Notes: generated by a model from the letters alone, not told the origin. Shown: positions 1 to 5,690, counted from the first letter of the stretch. The stretch: 7,605 nt of DNA from Casp-Chloro-G3 sp002816715 (GCA_027623815.1 JAQBUV010000100.1:1-7605), one strand, 5' to 3'. Numbers and translations: made by a program.

Positions 1-69
1 AGTTTCAAGCCATTCAGAGGGCCCTCGCTCCTGCCGGTTCTCTGTTTGACCCGGGTTGAGCAATTACGA
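1..69. other. Left-edge sequence downstream of rplL, no gene seen
   Basis: This is the short stretch after the rplL stop codon in the direction of transcription. Reading the minus strand, the only ATG near the edge is followed two codons later by TGA, so no coding start is visible. There is an 8-base palindrome ACCCGGGT at 49-56 but no stem followed by a T-tract, so I see no intrinsic terminator. Transcription may continue into the next gene outside the window, usually rpoB in this cluster. Confidence 0.5.
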
Positions 70-456
70 TTACTTGACGGTTACCGTAGCGCCAGCCGCT
101 TCTAATTTGGCCTTGATGGTCGCGGCCTCTTCCTTGGCGACGCCTTCCTTAACCCTGGCCGGAGCGGACTCTACCAGTTCTTTGGCTTCGCGCAGACCCA
201 GGGCGGTGACTTCACGGACGGCCTTAATGACGTTAATCTTGTTGGCGCCAAAGTCTTGAAGGGTTACCTCAAACTCGGACTGTTCTTCCCCGGCAACGGC
301 GCCACCGTCACCCGCAGGAGTTATGGCAGCGGCGGCCACGGCGACCGGAGCGGCGGCGGATATACCGAACTCTTCTTCCAGCGCTTTCACCAGGTCAGAC
401 AGGTCAAGAACGCTCATTCCCTTGATTGAATCCAGGATTTCTTCTTTAGTAGCCAT
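70..456 (-). CDS. rplL: Large ribosomal subunit protein L7/L12 (bL12)
   Basis: The 128-residue protein is the multicopy stalk protein that recruits and stimulates translational GTPases (EF-Tu, EF-G) on the 50S subunit. The usual three parts are visible. An N-terminal dimerisation helix pair occupies about residues 1-33 (ILDSIKGMSVLDLSDLVKAL). A flexible Ala/Pro/Gly-rich hinge spans about 34-57. The globular C-terminal domain carries the factor-binding motif KINVIKAVREVTALGLREAK and ends in ATVTVK. Length is typical (about 120-130 residues). The ATG at 454-456 is preceded by a strong Shine-Dalgarno AAGGAGG four to five bases away (461-468), fitting the high translation needed for four or more copies per ribosome. 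It is separated from rplJ, its normal neighbour, by an unrelated gene. Confidence 0.98.
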   Translation of the reverse strand: MATKEEILDSIKGMSVLDLSDLVKALEEEFGISAAAPVAVAAAAITPAGDGGAVAGEEQSEFEVTLQDFGANKINVIKAVREVTALGLREAKELVESAPARVKEGVAKEEAATIKAKLEAAGATVTVK

Positions 457-533
457 TGGTTCCTCCTTATATCCCTTGCCTTATTTAACGTTGGTTAACT
501 TTGTGGTACAGGTTCTCACGGTAGTGGTCTAGG
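457..533 (-). promoter_or_regulatory. Leader between flavin-binding gene and rplL with strong ribosome binding site
   Basis: This 77-base gap holds the AAGGAGGA Shine-Dalgarno of rplL (461-468) and, upstream, a small AT-rich inverted repeat TTAAC-GTTG-GTTAA around 485-498. I do not see a promoter with a credible -35/-10 pair or a terminator. The strong ribosome binding site alone could raise L12 synthesis above that of the upstream genes on the same transcript. Confidence 0.5.
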
Positions 534-1124
534 TTATACCTCTCTCAGATCAATGACACCCGAACTGCCTAGAGCGTTTGGGTCGTCATCTTCGGGAGCG
601 GTTGGTCCACCCTGTCGGATTTTGCCGCTCCAATCCTTGAGGGTGACTTCGATCAGTGAAGTCACCCCCAAGTCCTGGGACGGTGGGGCGTGATAGTCGT
701 GGTCTACGGTTCGTCCAGGAAAGTACCGCTGCACCATTTGGTCGAACAGCGCAAACTTCTGCCCTTCATCGACGATTTCCCGGGCTTCTCCAAATACCAC
801 TGCGCTGCGGTAGTTCATGGAGTGATTCATCGCCTTGCGGGAGTAGACCAGCCCGTCGGTCAGGGTCACGGCTACGCACACCGAAGCGCCGCTGGCCAGG
901 TGTTTGAGCAGACGGCTTCGGATGGAGCCGTGCAGGTACAGACGCTCTGGCGTTTCGGAACTGTAATGGTAGGACATGGGTATCACCACGGGGTAATCGT
1001 CTTGAATGAAACCCACGTGGGCTACCATGCCCTGACTCAGAATGTCAGCGGTCGCTTCAGGCGCGGCCCGTTCTGGGTGATTCCTGATTTTGGTGCGTTC
1101 GCTGGTGGTACTTGGCTCAAGCAT
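534..1124 (-). CDS. Pyridoxamine 5'-phosphate oxidase-family, flavin-binding split-barrel protein (Nim-like)
   Basis: The 196-residue protein resembles the COG3467 / Pyridox_ox_2 group of putative flavin-nucleotide-binding proteins, related to NimA 5-nitroimidazole reductases. It shows an N-terminal TTSERTKIRNHPERA segment, a VAHVGFIQDDYPVVIPMSYHY strand pair (residues about 34-54), the LYLHGSIRSRLLKHL segment, CVAVTLTDGLVYSRKAMNHSMNYRSAVVFG with the family's HSMNYRS motif, and a C-terminal WSGKIRQGGP segment. Members bind FMN or related cofactors in a dimeric split barrel; the substrate here cannot be told. The ATG starts three bases after the rplJ stop (TAG-CTA-ATG) with only a weak Shine-Dalgarno-like AGAG, so translation is probably coupled to rplJ. 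Its acidic tail (PEDDDP) is not diagnostic. The placement between rplJ and rplL is unusual. Family assignment is confident, function is not. Confidence 0.9.
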   Translation of the reverse strand: MLEPSTTSERTKIRNHPERAAPEATADILSQGMVAHVGFIQDDYPVVIPMSYHYSSETPERLYLHGSIRSRLLKHLASGASVCVAVTLTDGLVYSRKAMNHSMNYRSAVVFGEAREIVDEGQKFALFDQMVQRYFPGRTVDHDYHAPPSQDLGVTSLIEVTLKDWSGKIRQGGPTAPEDDDPNALGSSGVIDLREV

Positions 1125-1127
1125 TAG

Positions 1128-1787
1128 CTACTCTGGGTTACCGGGTTTCTCTTCAGATTCAGCCACAGCTTCGGCGGTCGGTGCATCCGCGATGACGGGT
1201 TCAGCCACAGCTTCGGCGGTCGGTGCATCCGCGATGACGGGCTCCGCAACCGCGGCTGGCCCCTCGGCTTCAAGCTGACTAATTCGGGCTTGCAGCAGGT
1301 AGCCAAATTTCGTCAACGGGCCGTTCAGCACCCTCAGCAGGCCGTAGATCGGGGCCTGCATCTGTCCCAGCAACTGCGCGATTAACTGGGGCTTGCTGGG
1401 CAGGGTGGATAGACGTTCGACCTCGGTGGTGTTCAGAGCGGGGCCGCTGCCCATCACCGCGCCTTGTATGGTCAGGGCGGAGCGGGTGGTGCGAATATAA
1501 TTATGCAAGACTTTGGCGACATCCACCGGCTCATCGTAGCCAAAGGCAACGGCGGTTGGGCCTTGCATGATTTCCTTAATCTGAGGGAGATTAGCGGCAT
1601 CAGCGGCCAGGCTCATCAGTGTGTTCTTGACTACCATGAACTCCAAACCGGCTGCCCGCGCCTGGCGACGCAACTGGGTCATCTCGTTGACTGAGATGTT
1701 GGTGTAGGTGGTGGTAACTGCAATAGAGCATTTCTCCAGCTTTTCCCGCAGTTCGCTTACCTGGTTTATTTTGGCTTGGGTGGGCAC
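1128..1787 (-). CDS. rplJ: Large ribosomal subunit protein L10 (uL10) with repeat-bearing C-terminal tail
   Basis: L10 forms the base of the ribosomal stalk; its C-terminal helix binds L7/L12 dimers and its N-terminal domain binds 23S rRNA beside L11. The 219-residue product shows the family core: KINQVSELREKLEKCSIAV, the VVKNTLMSLAA segment (compare VVRNTL/VKNTL in homologues), GPTAVAF, and the GLLRVLNGPLTKFGYLLQARISQLE helix that should carry the L12 sites. I chose the GTG at 1785-1787 because an AAAGGAGG Shine-Dalgarno lies five bases upstream; the in-frame ATG at 1827-1829 would add 14 residues across this site and has no comparable signal. The protein is longer than usual (E. coli 165 residues) because of an Ala/Glu/Pro-rich tail from about residue 175, containing two identical 14-residue repeats (PVIADAPTAEAVAE, residues 183-196 and 197-210). 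Confidence 0.96.
   Translation of the reverse strand: MPTQAKINQVSELREKLEKCSIAVTTTYTNISVNEMTQLRRQARAAGLEFMVVKNTLMSLAADAANLPQIKEIMQGPTAVAFGYDEPVDVAKVLHNYIRTTRSALTIQGAVMGSGPALNTTEVERLSTLPSKPQLIAQLLGQMQAPIYGLLRVLNGPLTKFGYLLQARISQLEAEGPAAVAEPVIADAPTAEAVAEPVIADAPTAEAVAESEEKPGNPE
1158..1241 (-). repeat. Perfect 42-bp tandem duplication inside rplJ
   Basis: Two directly adjacent 42-bp copies (1158-1199 and 1200-1241) are identical by eye. Being 14 codons long they keep the rplJ frame, each encoding PVIADAPTAEAVAE. A third, decayed copy may precede them on the coding strand (GPAAVAEP at about residues 176-183). Identity at synonymous positions suggests a recent duplication or gene-conversion-like slippage. 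Confidence 0.95.
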
Positions 1788-1792
1788 GTATG

Positions 1793-1800
1793 CCTCCTTT
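1793..1800 (-). promoter_or_regulatory. Shine-Dalgarno of rplJ, sets the GTG start
   Basis: On the minus strand the sequence reads AAAGGAGG-CATAC-GTG, with a five-base spacer. It decides in favour of the GTG at 1785-1787 over the in-frame ATG upstream at 1827-1829. Confidence 0.9.
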
Positions 1801-1866
1801 TGAATCCAGAAAACCTGGGCTCCTGGCAATTCTGTCGAATTAAGATTCTGTTAGTGGCGCTGGATT

Positions 1867-1887
1867 CGCCAGCGGTAAAGGCTGGCG
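1867..1887 (-). other. Hairpin between attenuator and rplJ
   Basis: A perfect 7-bp stem (CGCCAGC / GCTGGCG) encloses a seven-base loop. It lies just after the terminator's T-tract, about 67 bases upstream of the rplJ Shine-Dalgarno. It lacks a following T-tract, so it is not a second terminator. It may stabilise the 5' end of the rplJ message or be incidental. Confidence 0.45.
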
Positions 1888-1892
1888 GCTCC

Positions 1893-1930
1893 AAAAAAAA
1901 TTCCCTGCGCCAAAAACAAGGCGCAGGGAA
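1893..1930 (-). terminator. Intrinsic terminator / attenuator upstream of rplJ
   Basis: On the minus strand an 11-bp perfect stem (TTCCCTGCGCC / GGCGCAGGGAA) with an eight-base loop (TTGTTTTT) is followed directly by eight T residues, a textbook Rho-independent terminator. It points only toward rplJ; the plus-strand side has no T-tract. It sits downstream of the L10 leader and before rplJ, so it can either attenuate rplJ transcription or stop read-through from rplA. In Bacillus subtilis the L10(L12)4 complex is known to act on a leader attenuator of this operon; the same mechanism here is inference. Confidence 0.93.
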
Positions 1931-1946
1931 CGTTGATAACGTCCTG
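1924..1946 (-). promoter_or_regulatory. Candidate antiterminator hairpin of the rplJ leader
   Basis: The minus strand can form CAGG-ACGTT with AACGT-(TC)-CCTG around a three-base ATC loop, nine base pairs with a two-base bulge. Its 3' arm uses TTCCCTG, the 5' arm of the terminator, so the two structures exclude each other. This is the arrangement expected of a regulated attenuator. Seen from base pairing by eye; no energy calculation was made. Confidence 0.6.
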
Positions 1947-1955
1947 ACTGTTCTT

Positions 1956-2010
1956 ACGCCTCGGCGGGTGATTGCTCCTTAACCCCGTTAGGGGACCCGC
2001 TGTCTGTGGC
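1956..2010 (-). ncRNA. L10 leader (autoregulatory RNA element of rplJ-rplL)
   Basis: The minus strand reads GCCACAGACAGCGGGT, then a nested CCCC-TAAC-GGGG hairpin (1983-1994), then ACCCGCCGAGGCGT. GCGGGT (1995-2000) pairs with ACCCGC (1964-1969), and the flanking AGACA and CGAGG strands have the look of the kink-turn in the ribosomal protein L10 leader family (RF00557). In known cases the L10(L12)4 complex binds this element and lowers expression of its own genes. Position directly upstream of rplJ agrees. Exact ends are approximate. Confidence 0.85.
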
Positions 2011-2034
2011 TATTGGTAATTATTGCTGGTAAGG

Positions 2035-2063
2035 ATTATACACTAATTAGTCGGCTGGTTTAA
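2035..2063 (-). promoter_or_regulatory. Candidate promoter for rplJ operon, overlapping the end of rplA
   Basis: A perfect -10 hexamer TATAAT (2035-2040) lies just after the rplA stop codon. Seventeen bases upstream, within the rplA 3' end, is a poor -35 (TTAAAC, 2058-2063). Initiation would fall near 2028, just before the L10 leader, which suits a dedicated leader transcript. The weak -35 keeps confidence moderate. Confidence 0.55.
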
Positions 2064-2763
2064 GGGCCTGCAAACTGTTTACATCAACGGAAATGCTAGG
2101 GCCCATTGTTGATGTTAGGAATGCGGAGCGCAAGAAGGGAGCTTTGACGGCATCTGGCTTGTCGCGCATGATCGAGTCCATCAGAACGGCCAGGTTTTCC
2201 AAGAGCGCGTCGGCACTGAAGCTGGCCTTACCAAACTGGCTGTGGATAATGGATGTCCGGTCGGTACGGTACTCCAGACGGCCCGCCTTGGCCTCTTCAA
2301 TGGTTCGGCGCAATTCACGAGCCGGTACCATGGTGCCGGTCCTGGGATTGGGCATCAACCCTCGGCGGCCCAGTACGCGGCCCAACTTACCAATCTTGGG
2401 CATAATCTCCGGTACGGCCAACCCAACCTCAAAATCTGTCCAGCCGCCCTCAACCTTCTCAATCAAGTCGTCGTCACCAACAAAGTCGGCACCAGCTTGA
2501 CGGGCAATATCGGCGGCCTCGCCTGACGCGAACACTGCCACTCGCACCTGTTTGCCCAGACCATTGGGCAGCACCGCAACGCCGCGCACCATCTGGTCGG
2601 CATGGCGGGTGTCGGCGGAGGTGCGCAAGTGCACTTCCATGGTCTCATCAAACTTGGAGCTGGCAGTCTCTTTAAGCAGGCCAATGGCTTCTTGAGGCTG
2701 GTAAGCGTGTTTTTCCTCTATTTTTTCGGCAGCGCTGATATACCGTTTACCGTGTATGGGCAT
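2047..2763 (-). CDS. rplA: Large ribosomal subunit protein L1 (uL1)
   Basis: L1 binds 23S rRNA at the mobile L1 stalk by the E site and helps release deacylated tRNA; in many bacteria it also represses its own operon. The 238-residue protein has the usual length and landmarks: N-terminal GKRYISAAEKIE, FDETMEVHLRTSADTRHADQMVRG, the domain II core VRVAVFASGEAADIARQAGADFVG, and the signature IGKLGRVLGRRGLMPNPRTGTM, followed by FGKASFSADALLENL and a C-terminal MGPSISVD strand. The ATG (2761-2763) is two bases after the rplK stop with an AGAGGG ribosome binding site in the rplK end, so translation is probably coupled. The GRRGLMPNPRTG variant, in place of the common GPRGLMPNPK, is of a kind I associate with Chloroflexota. 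Confidence 0.98.
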   Translation of the reverse strand: MPIHGKRYISAAEKIEEKHAYQPQEAIGLLKETASSKFDETMEVHLRTSADTRHADQMVRGVAVLPNGLGKQVRVAVFASGEAADIARQAGADFVGDDDLIEKVEGGWTDFEVGLAVPEIMPKIGKLGRVLGRRGLMPNPRTGTMVPARELRRTIEEAKAGRLEYRTDRTSIIHSQFGKASFSADALLENLAVLMDSIMRDKPDAVKAPFLRSAFLTSTMGPSISVDVNSLQALKPAD

Positions 2764-2765
2764 AC

Positions 2766-3194
2766 TTATCCCTCTTGCACTTCAATGCCCATGCTGCGGG
2801 CAGTGCCTTCAATGATCGACATGGCCTGATCCAATGATGTGGCGTTCAGGTCTTTAAGTTTAGTTTCAGCGATGTCCCGGAGTGCTTGGCGACTAATGGT
2901 GCCCACTTTCCCCTGGTGGAAATCAGTCGCTCCTTTTTCGACACCGGCGGCCCGGCGCAGCAAATCTGATGCGGGTGGCGTGCGAGTGACGAAAGTAAAC
3001 GAGCGGTCTTCATACACCGTGAGGTGCACCGGCACGACGGTACCCACCTGACCGGTGGTGCGCTCGTTGTACTCCTTGACGAAGTTCATGATATTAACGC
3101 CGTGCTGACCCAAGGCCGGGCCAACCGGCGGAGCGGGCGTGGCTTTGCCTGCTTGTAGCTGTAACTTGATAATGGCTCTTACTTTTTTTGCCAC
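2766..3194 (-). CDS. rplK: Large ribosomal subunit protein L11 (uL11)
   Basis: L11 binds the GTPase-associated region of 23S rRNA beside L10 and takes part in factor binding and the RelA-dependent stringent response. The 142-residue protein is the standard length. It shows the N-terminal domain KLQLQAGKATPAPPVGPALG and GVNIMNFVKEYN, with the proline-rich loop that is the thiostrepton-site partner. The C-terminal RNA-binding domain carries TPPASDLLRRAAGVEKG, GTISRQALRDIAETKLKDLN and the SIIEGTARSMGI signature helix. It starts with GTG (3192-3194), four bases after AGGAGG. The nusG TAG stop (3203-3205) is part of this TAGGAGG ribosome binding site, so the two genes are almost fused at the signal level. 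Confidence 0.98.
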   Translation of the reverse strand: MAKKVRAIIKLQLQAGKATPAPPVGPALGQHGVNIMNFVKEYNERTTGQVGTVVPVHLTVYEDRSFTFVTRTPPASDLLRRAAGVEKGATDFHQGKVGTISRQALRDIAETKLKDLNATSLDQAMSIIEGTARSMGIEVQEG

Positions 3195-3202
3195 CCGTCC
3201 TC

Positions 3203-3787
3203 CTAGGTTTTTTCCACCTGTAGAAAGTCCAGCTCTACCGGTGTGTCTCTGCCGAAGAAAGATACCAGCACCCGGACTTTGCCTTTACTCTGGTCTACAT
3301 CGTTAACCGACCCAATGAAGTCCACAAATGGTCCCTCGGTTATACGGATGGTGTCGCCGCGCTGTAGGCCAATATTGACCCGTGCCGGCCCCGACTCTAC
3401 CTGTTTGAGAATGGCCTCAAGTTGGCTATCTTCCAGCGGGACTGGTTTGGGTCGCTTGTCGTAATCATCTTCACTGGAGATGAACCCGGTCACTCCGGGG
3501 GTGTTGCGAACCACGTACCAACTTTCGTCGTCCATAGTCATCTGCACCAGGATGTATCCTGGGAAGAGCTTGCGGCGTTCCGAGTGCCGCTGGCCATCTT
3601 TGAAGATGACTTCTTCCTCAGTGGGCACAATGACCTGGAAGATACGGTCTTGCATATCCAGGCTGTGGATGCGCAGGTCCAGGTTCTTCTTGACCAGGTC
3701 TTCTTGTCCCGAGTAGGTATGCACGATATACCAGTGGGGGTTCTGGTCTTCTTCGATTCTATTTAAATTGCTTGCTGTCATTCCCAT
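3203..3787 (-). CDS. nusG: Transcription termination/antitermination factor NusG
   Basis: NusG binds the clamp of RNA polymerase through its NGN domain and contacts Rho or ribosomal protein S10 through its KOW domain, linking transcription with translation or termination. The 194-residue protein has the NGN domain at about residues 17-125 (HWYIVHTYSGQEDLVKKNL, then RKLFPGYILVQMTMDDESWY and RNTPGVTGFIS) and the KOW domain at about 141-194 (LQRGDTIRITEGPFVDFIGS ending VELDFLQVEK). Two starts are possible: ATG at 3785-3787 or the ATG two codons later at 3779-3781, which sits better (eight bases) after the only G-rich ribosome binding site, GGGG. A 69-base gap separates it from secE; rplK follows at eight bases. 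Confidence 0.97.
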   Translation of the reverse strand: MGMTASNLNRIEEDQNPHWYIVHTYSGQEDLVKKNLDLRIHSLDMQDRIFQVIVPTEEEVIFKDGQRHSERRKLFPGYILVQMTMDDESWYVVRNTPGVTGFISSEDDYDKRPKPVPLEDSQLEAILKQVESGPARVNIGLQRGDTIRITEGPFVDFIGSVNDVDQSKGKVRVLVSFFGRDTPVELDFLQVEKT

Positions 3788-3808
3788 CGCCCCAATCCCA
3801 GTTTTTAT

Positions 3809-3846
3809 GCCTGCTCTCGGTGGGGCTAAGAGGCCGGGCAGCAGGC
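3809..3846 (-). other. Hairpin in the secE-nusG gap
   Basis: On the minus strand GCCTGCT (3840-3846) pairs with AGCAGGC (3809-3815) around a 24-base loop, in which CTCT could compete to pair with the AGAG of the right arm. A short A-rich run follows rather than T, so it is not a terminator in this direction. It occupies most of the only sizable gap between tuf and rplA and lies in the untranslated leader of nusG. Confidence 0.5.
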
Positions 3847-3856
3847 TTTCAAGTCG

Positions 3857-4087
3857 CTAAAATATCAACCGGGCGAAGATCTCGGCGAATGCCCGATCCA
3901 GTCCACCCAAGAACACGCCCACCGCTGCGGCCAGAGCAATTACGACCGCGGTAAGGCGGGCAATCTCTTCACGGCTGGGCCAGACCGATTTCCTCAGCTC
4001 AGAGATGACTTCTTGCATGAAGGTAACCGGGTTGACCCTCCCCATAGCGCCGGGCGATTGGGGGCGTCGGGTGGAAGCCCTCGCCAT
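3857..4087 (-). CDS. secE: Preprotein translocase subunit SecE
   Basis: SecE clamps SecY in the SecYEG channel of the cytoplasmic membrane. The 76-residue protein is the short, single-span type found in most bacteria. It has a basic N-terminus (residues 1-20), the conserved amphipathic helix FMQEVISELRKSVWPSREE (residues 23-41) with the KxVWPSxEE hallmark, and one transmembrane helix at about residues 45-63 (LTAVVIALAAAVGVFLGG). The ATG is three bases from the rpmG stop and uses GAGG at the end of rpmG as its ribosome binding site. The rpmG-secE-nusG order is the classic one. Confidence 0.96.
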   Translation of the reverse strand: MARASTRRPQSPGAMGRVNPVTFMQEVISELRKSVWPSREEIARLTAVVIALAAAVGVFLGGLDRAFAEIFARLIF

Positions 4088-4090
4088 GGG

Positions 4091-4261
4091 TTACCTCACT
4101 TCGCGGTGGGATTTATGTTCACGGCATCGCGAGCAGTACTTCCGCAATTCCAGCCGCTGGGTGTCGTTCCGGCGGTTCTTGGCCGTGGTGTAATTACGCT
4201 CACGGCAATCGCCGCACTGCAATGTGATGACGCCTCGGGCGTCTGCGCTCTTTCTAGCCAT
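4091..4261 (-). CDS. rpmG: Large ribosomal subunit protein L33 (bL33), zinc-ribbon form
   Basis: Translating the minus strand from ATG at 4259-4261 to TAA at 4091-4093 gives a 56-residue basic protein. It begins MARKSADARGVITLQCGDC and ends LRKYCSRCREHKSHREVR. Two CxxC pairs (C16/C19 and C43/C46) form the zinc ribbon of the zinc-binding L33 type, as opposed to the Cys-free paralogue some bacteria use under zinc limitation. RNYTTAKNRRNDTQRLEL fills the middle strands. The start is five bases after the tuf stop with only a weak AGAGAAA upstream, so coupled translation from tuf is likely. Confidence 0.96.
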   Translation of the reverse strand: MARKSADARGVITLQCGDCRERNYTTAKNRRNDTQRLELRKYCSRCREHKSHREVR

Positions 4262-4266
4262 TTTCT

Positions 4267-5451
4267 CTATCCCAACATTTTAGTGAATACGCCAGCGCCG
4301 ACGGTGCGCCCGCCTTCGCGGATCGCGAAGCGGAGACCTTCTTCAATGGCTACGGGGCTCATCAGTTTGACGGTAATGGTGACATTGTCACCGGGCATCA
4401 CCATCTCTACGCCTTCCGGCAACTGAATCTCGCCGGTGATGTCGCTGGTTCGGATATAGAACTGAGGCTTGTACCCGGGCAAGAAGGGAGTGTGTCGTCC
4501 ACCTTCCTCTCGGCTCAATACGTAGACTTCAGCTTCAGCGCTGTCGTGCGGTCTCATTGAACCTGGTTTAACTATCACCTGACCCCGTTCTACTTCTTCC
4601 CGGTCTACGCCGCGGAGTAGGATACCCACGGCGTCACCGGCGGTGGTGACATCCAGCAGCTTGTGGAACATCTCGAGTCCGGTGGCTACAGACTTGCGAA
4701 CATCGCCGAAACGGATGATCTCAACTTCATCGCCCACCTTCAAGGTGCCCCGCTCCACACGGCCGGTGACCACCGTACCACGGCCTTTGATACCGAACAC
4801 GTCCTCGATCGGCATCAGGAACGCCTGGTCGGTGATTCGGACTGGCAGCGGGAAATAGTCGTCCATGGCCTGGATCAGGTTCAGGATGCCCTGTTCGTAG
4901 GCCGGGTCACCTTCCAGAGCTTTCAGGCCGCTGACCCGAATGATCGGGATATCATCGCCGGGGTATTCGTAGCGCGTCAGCAACTCGCGGACTTCCAGTT
5001 CCACCAACTCCAGCAACTCTTCATCTTCCATCATGTCCACCTTGTTCAGGGCGACGATGATGTAGGGCACTTCCACCTGGCGGGCCAGCAGGATGTGCTC
5101 CCGAGTCTGGGGCATGGGGCCGTCCGGCGCGCTGACTACCAGGATCGCTCCGTCCATCTGGGCGGCGCCGGTAATCATGTTCTTGATGTAGTCGGCGTGC
5201 CCAGGGCAGTCAACGTGGGCGTAGTGCCGGGTTGCCGACTCATACTCCACGTGGGCGATGGCGATGGTCACACCACGGGCCCTTTCCTCTGGGGCGTTGT
5301 CGATTTCATCCATGCCCTTGAAGGTGGCCAGTTTATGATCCGCTTGCACCTTGGTAATGGCTGCGGTCAGCGTGGTCTTGCCGTGGTCTACGTGACCAAT
5401 GGTGCCCACGTTCATATGAGGCTTGGTACGATCGAACTGTTGCTTGGCCAT
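4267..5451 (-). CDS. tuf: Translation elongation factor Tu
   Basis: EF-Tu delivers aminoacyl-tRNA to the ribosome as a GTP complex. The 394-residue protein matches the length of E. coli EF-Tu. GTPase motifs are G1 GHVDHGKT (19-26), switch I EERARGVTIAIAHVEYE with T62, G3 DCPGH (81-85), G4 NKVD (136-139) and a G5 region SGLKALEGD (from 174), where E. coli has SALKALEGD. Domain II includes MPIEDVFGIKGRGTVVTGRVERG and domain III EGGRHTPFLPGYKPQFYIRTSDITG, ending GLRFAIREGGRTVGAGVFTKMLG. The ATG (5449-5451) follows an AGGAGA ribosome binding site (5462-5467) with a slightly long ten-base spacer. The gene begins only 26 bases after the mature end of tRNA-Thr(GGU), so it is almost certainly cotranscribed with the tRNAs. 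Only one copy is visible here. Confidence 0.99.
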   Translation of the reverse strand: MAKQQFDRTKPHMNVGTIGHVDHGKTTLTAAITKVQADHKLATFKGMDEIDNAPEERARGVTIAIAHVEYESATRHYAHVDCPGHADYIKNMITGAAQMDGAILVVSAPDGPMPQTREHILLARQVEVPYIIVALNKVDMMEDEELLELVELEVRELLTRYEYPGDDIPIIRVSGLKALEGDPAYEQGILNLIQAMDDYFPLPVRITDQAFLMPIEDVFGIKGRGTVVTGRVERGTLKVGDEVEIIRFGDVRKSVATGLEMFHKLLDVTTAGDAVGILLRGVDREEVERGQVIVKPGSMRPHDSAEAEVYVLSREEGGRHTPFLPGYKPQFYIRTSDITGEIQLPEGVEMVMPGDNVTITVKLMSPVAIEEGLRFAIREGGRTVGAGVFTKMLG

Positions 5452-5477
5452 TTGGGTCTATTCTCCTATGATGATAC

Positions 5478-5552
5478 TGGAGCCCAGAGGCGGGCTTGAA
5501 CCGCCGACCCCGTTCTTACCAAGAACGTGCTCTACCACTGAGCTATCTGGGC
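5478..5552 (-). tRNA. tRNA-Thr, anticodon GGU
   Basis: The minus strand folds as a cloverleaf. The acceptor is GCCCAGA / TCTGGGC, the D-arm GCTC-AGTGGTA-GAGC, and the anticodon arm CGTTC-TTGGTAA-GAACG with anticodon GGT. The variable loop is GGGTC and the T-arm GGCGG-TTCAAGC-CCGCC. Discriminator is U and the 3' CCA is encoded (5478-5480). It reads ACC/ACU codons and corresponds to E. coli thrT, which also lies directly before tufB. Confidence 0.97.
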
Positions 5553-5602
5553 CTTTAACCTCGTCTTTTCTTAAGACTAACCTGCTTAACTTAAATGCCC
5601 AA

Positions 5603-5690
5603 TGGTGGAGGGGGTAGGATTCGAACCTACGAACTCCTTACGGAGGCCAGATTTACAGTCTGGTGGCTTTAACCACTCACCCACCCCTCC
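5603..5690 (-). tRNA. tRNA-Tyr, anticodon GUA
   Basis: This is a class II tRNA of 88 bases including encoded CCA (5603-5605). The acceptor is GGAGGGG / CCCCTCC with discriminator A. The anticodon arm CCAGA-CTGTAAA-TCTGG gives GTA. The long variable arm CCTCCGTAAGGAG is typical of bacterial tRNA-Tyr, and the T-arm is GTAGG-TTCGAAT-CCTAC. It lies between the two tRNA-Thr genes, as tyrU does in E. coli. Confidence 0.97.

Noticed and set aside
49..56. ACCCGGGT palindrome near the left edge as part of a terminator
   Set aside because: Only eight bases, no loop and no T-tract on either strand.
690..1127. 145-codon plus-strand frame opposite the flavin-binding gene
   Set aside because: The minus-strand protein shows clear family motifs; the plus-strand translation has none and contains no plausible start signal.
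1128..1829. Longer rplJ starting at ATG 1829
   Set aside because: The extra 14 residues run across the strong AAAGGAGG ribosome binding site and are absent from L10 homologues as I know them; GTG at 1787 fits better.
2093..2500. 135-codon plus-strand frame opposite rplA
   Set aside because: Low-complexity translation without motifs, opposite a certain L1 gene.
4663..5499. 278-codon plus-strand open frame antisense to tuf
   Set aside because: It lies opposite an unmistakable EF-Tu gene, has no recognisable domain and no ribosome binding site; it is a shadow of tuf codon use.
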